A DNA stretch of 64,000 nucleotides, taken from assembly GCA_036245805.1 (NCBI GenBank), contig BTRK01000002.1:40778661-40842660 (forward strand), read 5' to 3'. The stretch is from Pristionchus mayeri. Lineage: Eukaryota > Nematoda > Chromadorea > Rhabditida > Neodiplogasteridae. The position numbers and the translations under genes are program-made. The stretch's first letter is position 1, and each line of letters begins with the position of its first letter. Below are positions 55,004 through 64,000 of this stretch, piece by piece. The notes beneath the pieces were generated by a model that did not search any database, was not told where the DNA came from, and saw nothing but the letters and a program-made list of their open reading frames with translations.

Positions 55004-55933
55004 TACATTTTAAAATGCATTAAATATAATAATTTTCGTAAATACCTTAAATTTCTCGATGGCGTTCAGATAGACGTCGCCGTCGAACGACTTCATCAGC
55101 ACTATGGGTGTGCCTGCGAGCAGGGCCGAGTTGAGCATGGTGAAGCCGGACATGTGGTAGCAAGGAAAGGCTATCATCTGTGTCTCCTGAGAAAGGCATC
55201 GTTAACATTACGATGTTTATAGTGCGATTTTCGTTCCGTTAATACAAACAATTTCTTCGAATCGTATTGGTTTGGAGTGATCGTTCATGGAATACAATCC
55301 CACATTGAAATCGCAAAATTAATTATTTGTGCGTTCTACCTTGAACTGTATCTTAGAAATGCAAATTAAATGCACGTTAGAAAATGTTAGATGCGAAAAT
55401 GTTATTCAAATGGAAACTGACGGAGCTTGGAAGTTTCTCTTGCCCCGACCACAGACCCTCCAGCAGCCCATGTGCCGAGGTGAATCACAGGCCACCTGCA
55501 TTTGGATTTTTCACAATGATCGACACTGATTGTTTTCCACTTATCAATGAATTAAAATTGTCGATTGCGGAACAGAACCGACATTAATGCGTTGTTGCTG
55601 TTGCTATAAGTGTCCCAGTATGTAGAAAATGTATGACTTAAGAATAGTCACATTAACGCAACTTACTCAATCGAGCTGGGAAGGGCAACCGTAATACGAT
55701 CGCCGATCGAGAAGCCACGTGAAATTAGAAAGGCAGCGAAGGATAGAGCCTGATACAAAAATATGACAAAAATCGATTACTTATATTTGACCTTGTCGTG
55801 AATTTGCTGGTATGTCAGGTAACGCTCATTATTGAAAGCATCGATCTGAAATTAGGTTTAATTTGAAGGATCCAGGTGAACAATTATCTGAGCAGTTTTG
55901 AGATCTGCCGACTAACAACTGAAAGTAGGTAGT

Positions 55934-56043
55934 AGAGTTCGAGATACGTTACCACGGCATTTTCACTTCCCAAATTCTCTCGTAACTCAACAGTACAAGA
56001 TAGTATGTATAATGAAGATGACGTGGTTTCATTGATCGAACTC
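55934..56043. mobile_element. hAT-type MITE (TAGAGTTCG family), decayed, in gene E intron
   Basis: Starts TAGAGTTCGAGATACG, ends ATCGAACTCC; only parts of the hairpin (TTACCACGGC/GACGTGGTT) still pair. Confidence 0.65.
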
Positions 56044-56395
56044 CAGTAGCATTTCCTAATTTATAACCACTCTTACGCTTACCACGGCAGCTTTCTGCGG
56101 ATGCTTGGACGCGTGATACGTGAGTGAGGCCAACGCTCTCGCTATTAGCGTCTCTTCGGGAACACGGAAAGGAGTGCATGGAGACTTGATCACCTCCTAG
56201 ACTATATTAATTATTCTGAAGGTATCAACACTTTGTTTGTCTTATTATGCCTACATTTGATCTTCTCGCTCTCTAAACGATCCTGGGAGCAACAGTCCCT
56301 TGCGCGATTACACTCACATCGTTTAGCGTTTCCTCCACTTTTTCATGAATGAAACATTCTGCGAGATTGGGCAAGCAGCCATTGAGAGTTGCGAT

Positions 56396-57044
56396 CTGAA
56401 AAAAAAAGATCGAGAGACGTGTTCCATTAAAATGTGCAGAGGTGGAACGAGAAAGGGAGCTAAACGGTTTGTGAGAGAGTGTAATGCGCTCTGCTTAAAT
56501 ACTTAGTGTTGGAGAAAATATAACTCGTAAGGCTACGCCCATCACGTGTTTTTTTGCAGTGGTTTCAGTGATTTCATCTGATGAGCAAATGCACGTACAT
56601 GATAAAATGAAAAAAACATATTTTCTTAAGTTACTTAACGATTCTGATACCTCTCACTCATCGAATGACGAAATCAGTCGAGAGGGATGAGTATCGTTCA
56701 TTGACCGGTCGAGAGAGCGCGGGAAATAAGGGTACGATGTGCCGAATTGTTGACTTTAGTGCCTTCCTTCTTCTGATGGGTACTACCAATGACGCAACCC
56801 GAAGGAAGACATTACAATCATGTGAGCAACATATTTTTGATATTGAACAAACACATATCAGGGTCATAATATTTAGGGGGGCGAAGTTACTGGTGAAGAA
56901 AATAAAAAATAATGAAACCTGAACTGTTTTACCATATTTACCGCGATCATGCAGTTCTGACTTTGAATCTTCATATTTTTTCACAGAATTATTAATTACA
57001 AATGAATTTGGCAAATCATTTTGTTAGATATATCACACAGTATG
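56396..57044. other. No gene recognised; possible RING-family debris
   Basis: A CGAGAGG...ACCGGTCGAGAGAGCG hairpin-like MITE remnant is at about 56680-56725. The open frame 56665-56922 is unsupported. Confidence 0.3.
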
Positions 57045-57810
57045 CCTTGCTTGCTGGATGGAGAACACGGAGGACATATAGTCAAGTATGAAGTCAAGAT
57101 AAATCAGGTATGTAGGCATGTGAATATATAACAAATAACCACAGTGCGTGCAAACATACACATAATCAGTTACTAAATACCATGGAATTTATTTACAAAA
57201 AAATAAGATTCCTTAATAGTCTTCTTTAGAATCTAACTGATTTGCGAGAAATAGATGATATATTGGAACAAGTGGAGGGAAATAAGTCGAGTGTTCTCAT
57301 CAAAACGGATCAACTCCGTGAGCTGTTGGCAGTGACTAAGAAGGTTTTATATTTTATAATTTTCATACTTAAAAGATAATACAAATTCGGAACATTTCTG
57401 AAGCAACGATCCCTGCTCAAGTACTCGCTCACCTGGACAAAATTTGCGCAGATCAAGTGTGAGATAAATGTTATTGTCAATGTATAGCATAATCGATCAT
57501 ATAACAACAATGTTATTTTGTACATATTAAATTGTGTTTCGAAATGCACTCCCAACATCACGATTTGCGTGAACGAATTGAATTTTCACTAATTCAGGAG
57601 GCATCGGATTGCAACGATATCGTGAGGGATCTGGCAAATGCAATCATTCATCAGTGCGATACTCCGGCTGAGGTTTTCGATACTGCAATCAGCTCTGATA
57701 TTTAAAAAAATCAATTGCAATTAGATTCAACGAAGTGAAACTTTGAAACTTGTCCCATTAAGGGTCTCGCTGTACTCGAAGATGATTCCAATATGGGAAA
57801 ACAAGGTTGA
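57045..57810 (+). pseudogene. RING-family 3' remnant (copy iv)
   Basis: Pieces correspond to exons 14-18 of gene D: 57045-57107 (PCLLDGEHGGHIVKYEVKIN), 57230-57343 (ILEQVEGNKSSVLIKTDQLR), 57391-57456 (SEATIPAQVLAHLDKIC), 57598-about 57700 and 57763-57810. The acceptor before 57391 is mutated from CAG to CGG, the donor after 57456 is altered, a stop follows SSDI, and no RING exons precede. It lies tail-to-tail with acyl-CoA synthetase F exactly as gene D does with E. Confidence 0.78.
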
Positions 57811-58048
57811 CATCCATACATCATTTGTTATTAATAACTTATACGCGCTCCACAACTTATAACATATCACTATGATCACTATATACGCCGTATTATGCTG
57901 TATTTTCTTATTCATGTGTTATAAAAATTATTTTTTTTTAAATTTAAATTTTTTTGAGGTATATATGTATTGTAATTTTAATTTATTGCATAAAGAACAA
58001 ATTTAGTTAAATCTTCTGATTAATTGCCGTATTTCGAGCATATCTGCA

Positions 58049-61000
58049 TCAAGCCGTTGATCTTTCTTTGAGTGCTCGGCGTAGGATCTTTCCGGTAGGA
58101 GCCCTGAAACGTGAGATAAGAAATCAAGAATTATAGTAATCATTTAGCAATTATTGTTTCTAATACCTCGGAATGATGTCAATGAATAATACGCCGCCAG
58201 TTATGTGGAGGTATTCTTCGAGAGTTTCTGATATTTTTAGAATTAATCAAATAAGAAGTGTATAAGAACAATGTGCTAAAAGTAGTAGGGGTTCCCTACT
58301 TTGTTGGGCATTCGTTGTATCAGTTTCGGTGTTTCGTGGGCGCTATATGAGAGACATCACGAGAGAATCACCTTCTCCCCGGCGGAAAACACAAAATCAT
58401 CCTATCCAGATTTAAACTTGGTGTAAGGCATTTCAAATTATGCTCTTTCAAACTGAGTCGTCAGAATTTTGATAACTGTCGTCACCTTCGAGATTCAGAA
58501 GGCCAAACTTGGGACACTCACTTTTCATGGGTCAAATCGAGCACACTTAAATGATCATAACCCCGTTGAAAATGAAGTTTGAGACTCGTTCTTTGCAAAA
58601 AAAAGAAAGCTGAAAACATTCTCTACAACTTTTATGTTGAGCATATCATTCCACGTGCACGCCCCAGTGCGGGGTGGTCGGGTGGACCAAAAATGTCCGA
58701 ATTCTGGAAATCGGAAAAACTCACCCCAATGAATATGCGCGATGGATAGACACTATGTGTGACTAACTTGACGCCAAAAATTTGCCAAATTAAAATATGT
58801 AAAAAAAAACGGCGTAACTTTTTGTCCGGCGACGTCTGACTGGGTCCCGGATCAAAGTACCCTCTGAGCTCTAACTAACAGCTATTGGACTCAAATCGGT
58901 CCAAAATAATCCAAAACAACATTTAGAATCGTTTCCGGACCCATTACAGTAGTCCCATTGGGTAAAATTACGACAGAACCAGAAAATTGAAAATCGATTT
59001 TCAGTCCCATCCCGACCTGAGCGATGGGGTCATATGCACTAAATCACTTTCAAATAATGTATAAATGTGCCTCTACACTAATCAAAGAATATGTGCACCT
59101 ATAAATGCGAAATGTCATCTGAGTGAGGAAGTGAAAAGCGCGAAAGTGTACTTTAGGTGAACATTGTCATAGCGGTCCGACTCATATCTAGAAATGTAGA
59201 GCACGATGAGCTAAACATTTCATCTGTTGAAAGTGAGTCTCTATCTTTTCGTTGAAGTGAGCTACAGAGCCTAGAAGTTGGTCTGAAATGGGATAGAATC
59301 CCCCGAGAGCGCGCACTCTAACCGCCTGGCGCTCTCGCCGCCTGACCTCCCTCTCCCTCCCCTCTTTTTAGTGCTCTCTCCCGCGCGCATCTTCCGTCGG
59401 TTTGTACCAAATTCTAGGCTCTGTAGCTCACTTCAACGAAGGGATAGAGACTCACTTTCAACAGATGAAATGTTTAGCTCATCGTGCTCTACATTTCTAG
59501 ATATGAGCCGGACCTCTATGACAATGTTCACCTAAGTTACAGTTTCGCGCTTTTCACTTCCTCACTCAGATGACATTTCGCATTTATATGTGCACATATT
59601 CTTTGATTAGTGTAGGGTCACATTTATACATTATTTGAAAGTGATTTAGTGCTTCCGACTCATATCTAGAAAGTTGAAAGAAAGTGATTGAAAGAAATCT
59701 AGAAAGAAAGTCGGGATGGCTCAGGTCGGGATGTGGCTGAAAATCGATTTTCAGTTTTCTGGCCCTTTCGTATTTAATTCTCAGTAGGAGTACTGTAATT
59801 GGCTCGGAAACAATTCCAAATGTTGTTTTGGATGATTTTAGACCGATTTGAGTCTAATAGCTGTCAGTTAGAACTAAGGGTGTACTTTGGTCTGGGACCC
59901 GGTCAGACGTCGCCGGACAAAAAGTTACGCCGTTTTTGTTTACATATTTTAATTTGGCTAATTTTTGGCGTCAAGTTAGTCACACATAGTGTCTATCAAT
60001 CGCGCATATGCATTGGGGTGAGTTTTTCCGATTTCCAGAATTCGGACATTTTTGGTTGACTCGACCACCCCGCACTGGGGCGTGCACCTGGAATGACATG
60101 CTCAAAATAAAAGTTGTAGAGAATGTCTTCAGCTTTCTTCCTGTGCAAAGAACGAGTCTCAAACTTCATTTTCAACGGGGTTATGATCATTTAAGTGGGC
60201 TCGATTTGACCCATGAAAAGTGAGTGTCCAAATTTTGGACTTCGGAATCTCGAAGATGAGGACTGTTATCAAAATTCTGACGACGCAATTTGAAAGAGCA
60301 TCATTCGATATACATTGCACCCTATTAAGAACAGTATAGGTTAACGTTTGGATTTACTGCCGCGGACCCCCGCTAAATGGGTGATTATCTCGTGATGTCT
60401 CTCATATATGATAGTGTATATATAGGGCGCATGAAACATACCTGAACTATACAACAAATACCCAGAAAACGACCAAAACGGGAAACTCTAGAAATGAACC
60501 TGCTATTATGCCCTCCACTTCATCGCTCGTCAGCGTATCATCTGCCTTCACAACGAATGCGCGAATCAGCTCGCCGCCGCTCTGAACAACTCGATGTTTT
60601 GATCGATGATGTTTGTCGTTTTCGGGGGGTTGACAGATGATCATGATAATTCATCATTGTGATCTACGAATTCTAAATGTATCTATGAATTTTAAAAACC
60701 GTCTGATCCGTGGTGATTCCTACAATGGCTGCGTCACGAATTTTGCGATGAGCCAGCAGGACTCCCTCGATTATCGCTGGTCCCACCTGTAAAATCGGGG
60801 TCATTAATCGACTCGTTAATTATTTGTTCATAGTGAAATAGTATTGCACACTAAGTTCTTGTGAGATGGTGCATGGAGCGGCAGTCGCAGAAAAGGTGTA
60901 TTGGGTTTCATGTAGAGTTCGAAAAGTAACCAAGTAACACGTTATTTATCATGCAAATCACCCTTCACTCTCTTCATTCTTCCTTCTCTCTAGTACGATG

Positions 61001-63699
61001 AGCGGTGCATGGTAAATATTTGCATGGTAAATAACATGCTACTTGGTTACATTTCGAAGTCTAGTTTCAAGGGGCACACTCTTATTGTACTAATTATAAT
61101 ATCGGCTCAACCTGAAGAGACTGATTCTTGTAGTTGATTTTAATCATCTCCTTCATGCGGTCCACGATGAACAAGAGACCGCGCGTATCGATGTATCCGA
61201 TATCGCCTGACGATTGGTATGATTTATATTCCCGCAGTTGCATATCTCAGGCTCCACAGAACTGTATTGGAAAACACCGTTTTCCTAACAACTGCACTAT
61301 GGTGGCTGAAATGGGTCACGGTTAACGGCCTTGTTTACTCTATCATACGGGTCATCCGTGAGCGGAGGGAGAGAGAGACGAGAGAGTCTCTATCTCCACA
61401 GCGAATAGAGAGAGTAGGACTGCCAGAGGTGACGGTTAACCGTCTCATCCGTTGATCCGTTTCAGCCACCCTATTGTATACATAAAACGAGTACCCGTGT
61501 GCATCCATCCCTCCTCATCGATGAACTCTTTCGTCGCCTCGTCTTTGTTCAAGTAGCCGACAGTCCGCTGTGCGCCTCGCACCCAAACTTCGCCCTGCTC
61601 GCCCTGCTTGCAGACTTGGTGCGTTAGCGGGTCCACAATCTGAAAATGAACGACTTGTTCCACCTCTTTCAAGTCCAAATTTTGAAATATCGAATCATGG
61701 CTGGATTCCTACACGTGTTGATTTACATTTGAACAACGTTTTACATTGAATGCACCGTGGCTTTTGTTTTTCCGAAAGTGATTTTGTTCTTACTTTCTGT
61801 TCGAAACCCGATGCAAGAATGCCAGCTGCAGCATCGACGCCTTCCTCCAGCAGCAAATGCATGTGCGAGCAGATGTTTTCGGTCATGCCGTAGGCTGATG
61901 ATAACATCAGTTGTATTACAATGCGAAATTGCCCAATACAATATTCGGTCTCAAGGTACTTTACAGATTGTTTTCGATAGTTCCATAGGTCATGCCAAAG
62001 GTTTTTCAATGCTCCAAAGTATGTGCACTTTCTCAGCGCTCGAATATTAAATCCTACCTTGCACAATGTATTTGACGTTCGTATGGACAGCTAGAAACTC
62101 ATTGGATAGTTCGCGAGTTAGGGGAGCAGCACCACACGTAATCATCTAAACAAGTTTGTCTCGAAAATTGGAAATTCGTAGAAAAATCGGAGAGCTTGTT
62201 TCGCTCACTTCAATGGGTGACATCGGTGCTTTCCTTTTGGCAAGATAAGCGAAGATTGGAGGAGAAACAGTAAGCTGACGAGGCTATAAGCGATGATAAG
62301 TTATGTCACAGTTGGTTAGCAGATCTACTTCCATCCGCCACGAGCGTCCCTATGGTTTACTATAGAATACAAAGAAGCTGTGATACCGAAGATTCCAAAT
62401 CACGCTGAAGCGAAAATGTAGGGGGGTGACATTTGCCAAACGAGTCGCCGTTCGCTCGCAATTCGGCATAGCGACATGGGTGTTGTTTCAAGGTAACCAG
62501 TATGTGCTCCCCTACATTTCCATATACATGGCTTGTTACCAGGCGCTATTGAGTTTTGCTCCAAATCAACGTACAGGGGCCTGATAACAAGCCATCGATA
62601 TGCAAATGCAGGGGAGCCGATCCTGGTTACAGTGAAACAACACCCATGTCGATATGCCGAATTGCGTGCGAACGGCAACTCTTTTGGCAAATGTCCGTTT
62701 GGCAAATATCACCCCCCCCCCGAAAATGTGCACCTTAAACTTCTCAATTGCATTCAGATAGACGTCGCCGTCGAATGTCTTCATCAGCACTATGGGAGTG
62801 CCAGTCAACATGGACAAATTGAGCATGAAGAAGCCGGAAGTGTGGTAGCAAGGGAAGGCCACCACCTGCGATTCCTGCGAAGGATATCACGAGCTCGGGG
62901 AATGATTAGATCCCAAATGATTAGATTTTTTTAGTTTTTGTGTCAAATAATTATTGCAGCGAACCTCGTAAGTCGACTGGTATACCTCCCAACAGGACAG
63001 GGTAGAGTTCATGAAGCCAGTGACTAAAATACGTGTCTGGTGTTATCCGTCGCACGTTAACACTTTTCTCTAATGCATTTTTGAGTAAATAAATTTAAAT
63101 ATACATGTTCATCATCTCCAAAGCAGTGTGGAACGTCCGATGCGTGTGGATCACGCCTTTCGGCATTCCGGTGGTTCCAGAGGAGTAGAAGATCATGCAT
63201 TCCGAGTCAGGCGAAACTGGAAGCTCATGTTGAATTAAATGTTGTCTACTATTATATCCGGGTTTGCGGTTGGGTACACTTAAAAAATCGATCTGTGATG
63301 TCCAAAAGTTGATTTTCGATCCTTGGAGTTGAAAACTCTCACCCTGCACGATCTCTCGCAGAGGCTCCAGCATTAGCGTCTCTTCATAGTCGATCACATC
63401 CAGTGGCAATGGCTCCTCAGAAGATCGTACGCACACGATCATCTGGATAGTGCTAGCAAAAGTACAAAACAGAAACATGTTCACTCCAAAATTAGCATGG
63501 TACCACATTATCTCTTATGACGTCACCCTCGATAAAGTAAACGAGTGGAAGGTTTAAAAAAATTAGATTTATTTTCTCACTTTGACTGATGGGCACTGCT
63601 TCACTACCTCAATTACGACGTCCATAGAAATTTCTGTGACGAGTACGACACTTGGGCAGGAGTCTTGAAGCTGATACGCATACTCGTCTGGAAACGTAG
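58049..63699 (-). CDS. Acyl-CoA synthetase (4CL-like), gene F, 5' end beyond window
   Basis: Exons in coding order: 63581-63699 (TFPDEYAYQLQDSCPSVVLV), 63343-63442 (MIVCVRSSEEPLPLDVIDYE), 63105-63216 with the ATP-binding signature MIFYSSGTTGMPKGVIHTHR, 62965-63023, 62734-62874 (VVAFPCYHTSGFFMLN), 62209-62283, 62058-62145 (MITCGAAPLTRELSNEF), 61794-61894 (YGMTEN), 61495-61639 (GEVWVRGAQRTVGYLNKDEA), 61112-61206 (GDIGYIDTRGLLFIVDRMKE), 60700-60786, 60500-60581, 58167-58227 and 58049-58103 (APTGKILRRALKERSTA, stop). Motifs for adenylation (SSGTTGMPKG, YGMTE), the hinge (DIGYIDTRG, DRMKEMIK) and the catalytic lysine (PTGKILR) are present. The enzyme would activate an acyl acid to acyl-CoA; the substrate cannot be told. 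The join of 63105 to 63023 is off by one base as I read it. N-terminal exons should lie right of 64000. A 2.1-kb foldback fills one intron. Confidence 0.82.
58329..60440. mobile_element. Foldback element FB10 in gene F intron
   Basis: Arms of roughly 900 bp meet near 59350. Paired blocks include ATGAGAGACATCACGAGA, CAAAATTCTGACGAC, CACGTGCACGCCCCAGTGCG, GACGTCTGACTGGGTCCCGG and GTTGAAAGTGAGTCTCTATC. The centre is GC-richer (GCGCTCTCGCCGCC). No transposase. The intron remains bounded by normal exons on both sides. Confidence 0.88.
60913..61063. mobile_element. hAT-type MITE (TAGAGTTCG ends, different body) in gene F intron
   Basis: Starts TAGAGTTCGAAAAG and ends TTTCGAAGTCTA. Flanks GTTTCATG (60905-60912) and GTTTCAAG (61064-61071) match at 7 of 8. 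Arms GTAACCAAGTA/TACTTGGTTAC. Confidence 0.85.
61302..61469. repeat. Inverted-repeat element in gene F intron
   Basis: GGTGGCTGAAATGGGTCA...GGTTAACGG pairs with CGGTTAACC...GTTTCAGCCACC. The middle is rich in GAGAGAGA. Target duplication unclear. Confidence 0.7.
62420..62721. mobile_element. Foldback FB12 beside a gene F splice donor
   Basis: GGGGGGTGACATTTGCCAAA...CGTTCGC pairs with GCGAACG...TTTGGCAAATATCACCCCCC. Direct repeat GAAAATGT at 62412-62419 and 62722-62729 indicates an 8-bp duplication. The right duplication lies four bases from the donor of exon 62734-62874. G-run ends resemble FB9. Confidence 0.82.
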
Positions 63700-64000
63700 C
63701 TATGTATAAAATAGTGAGAATTTCAAGTGCGAGTTTATTACAAGGTTGTAAGTTAAAGATTATTATTATTAAATTATGATGGATTACGGACTCCGTGTAT
63801 GTTGTAAGCTGTCTGGTAGGGTAACATAATTCGATGTACTCTATTTTGAATGATAATCTGATTTGCATTCACGTGACCCATTTTATTGTGGGCGTTGGAT
63901 ACGGTCACATTCATTTTTTGTCGCTCATTTCCGAAACTTGCGTTAGAAAAATGCAGCCACACCGAAACCAAGTGACCATTAACACTCATAAAAAAAATAA
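63700..64000. other. Intron or 5' region of gene F
   Basis: The preceding exon (GARETSK-type, seen in E at 55422-55495) is not found here, so the gene continues past the edge or is interrupted. Confidence 0.4.

Larger units (their letters stand above)
52208..56395 (-). pseudogene. Acyl-CoA synthetase (4CL-like), core exons deleted (gene E)
   Basis: ANL-superfamily enzymes activate carboxylic acids with ATP and transfer them to CoA. Fifteen exons are recognisable: 56318-56395 (NLAECFIHEKVEETL), 56083-56196, 55792-55845 (RYLTYQQIHDK), 55667-55749 (GFSIGDRITVALPSS), 55422-55495 (WPVIHLGTWAAGGSVVGARE), 55046-55186 (IAFPCYHMSGFTMLN), 53950-54024, 53763-53850, 53522-53622 (AYGMTEN), 53285-53429 (GELWVRGPT), 52989-53083 (GDIAYIDQRGLLYIVDRMKE), 52851-52937, 52650-52731, 52430-52490 and 52208-52262 (APTGKILRRALKE). 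The four exons present in paralogue F between GARETSK and the FPCYH exon, including the ATP-binding YSSGTTGMPKG signature, are absent from 55187-55421. All other exons are open, so the deletion is likely recent. No start codon exon was found upstream. No peroxisomal SKL-type tail. Confidence 0.8.

Noticed and set aside
58329..60440. Open frames at 59799-60223 in FB10
   Set aside because: Short, mirrored in the opposite arm, and without family features.

Overview
This is a eukaryotic window that looks like a rhabditid nematode, Caenorhabditis-like in style. Introns are mostly 45-60 bp with TTTCAG-type acceptors, the DNA is AT-rich, and the families are ones that expand in nematodes: RING/B-box proteins, acyl-CoA synthetases and small secreted proteins. 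Species cannot be fixed from sequence alone. All exon models here were built by eye from splice sites, reading phase and comparison between paralogues inside the window.

Layout. 1-9.9 kb has no complete host gene. It holds an intact-looking mariner (2.4-3.6 kb), MITEs, the first exon of a RING-family gene (6.5 kb) and a foldback element with a second transposon nested in it (6.6-8.9 kb). 10.3-13.1 kb is a RING/B-box pseudogene with a decayed Tc1-like element in one intron and a hAT-type MITE in its B-box exon. 14.1-18.4 kb (gene A) and 20.7-28.9 kb (gene B), both on the minus strand, are tandem paralogues of an unrecognised secreted protein; B is swollen by four foldback elements in its introns. 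30-40.9 kb is dominated by a 6.9-kb palindrome (32257-39120). Its arms carry a polypyrimidine/polypurine tract, an array of perfect-phase heat-shock elements and a 120-bp tandem array. Exons of an unrecognised gene lie on both sides. 41-48 kb has a 5' RING-family fragment, another foldback, an rpl-23 (uL14) pseudogene fragment, tRNA-derived repeats and a RING-family remnant. 49.1-63.7 kb is a tandem duplication of a tail-to-tail pair: RING/B-box gene (+) and acyl-CoA synthetase (-). The first pair is D (49099-52074) and E (52208-56395). The second is a RING remnant (57045-57810) and F (58049-63699, running off the right edge).

Theme. Host coding DNA is a minority. At least a dozen foldback/inverted-repeat elements cover roughly a quarter to a third of the window. 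Target duplications can be read for several: TA for mariner-type, TTAA for one group and 8 bp for hAT-type. Gene pair A/B and the two arms of foldback FB1 act as internal empty-site controls that prove insertions. The most striking object is the heat-shock-element palindrome at 32.3-39.1 kb.
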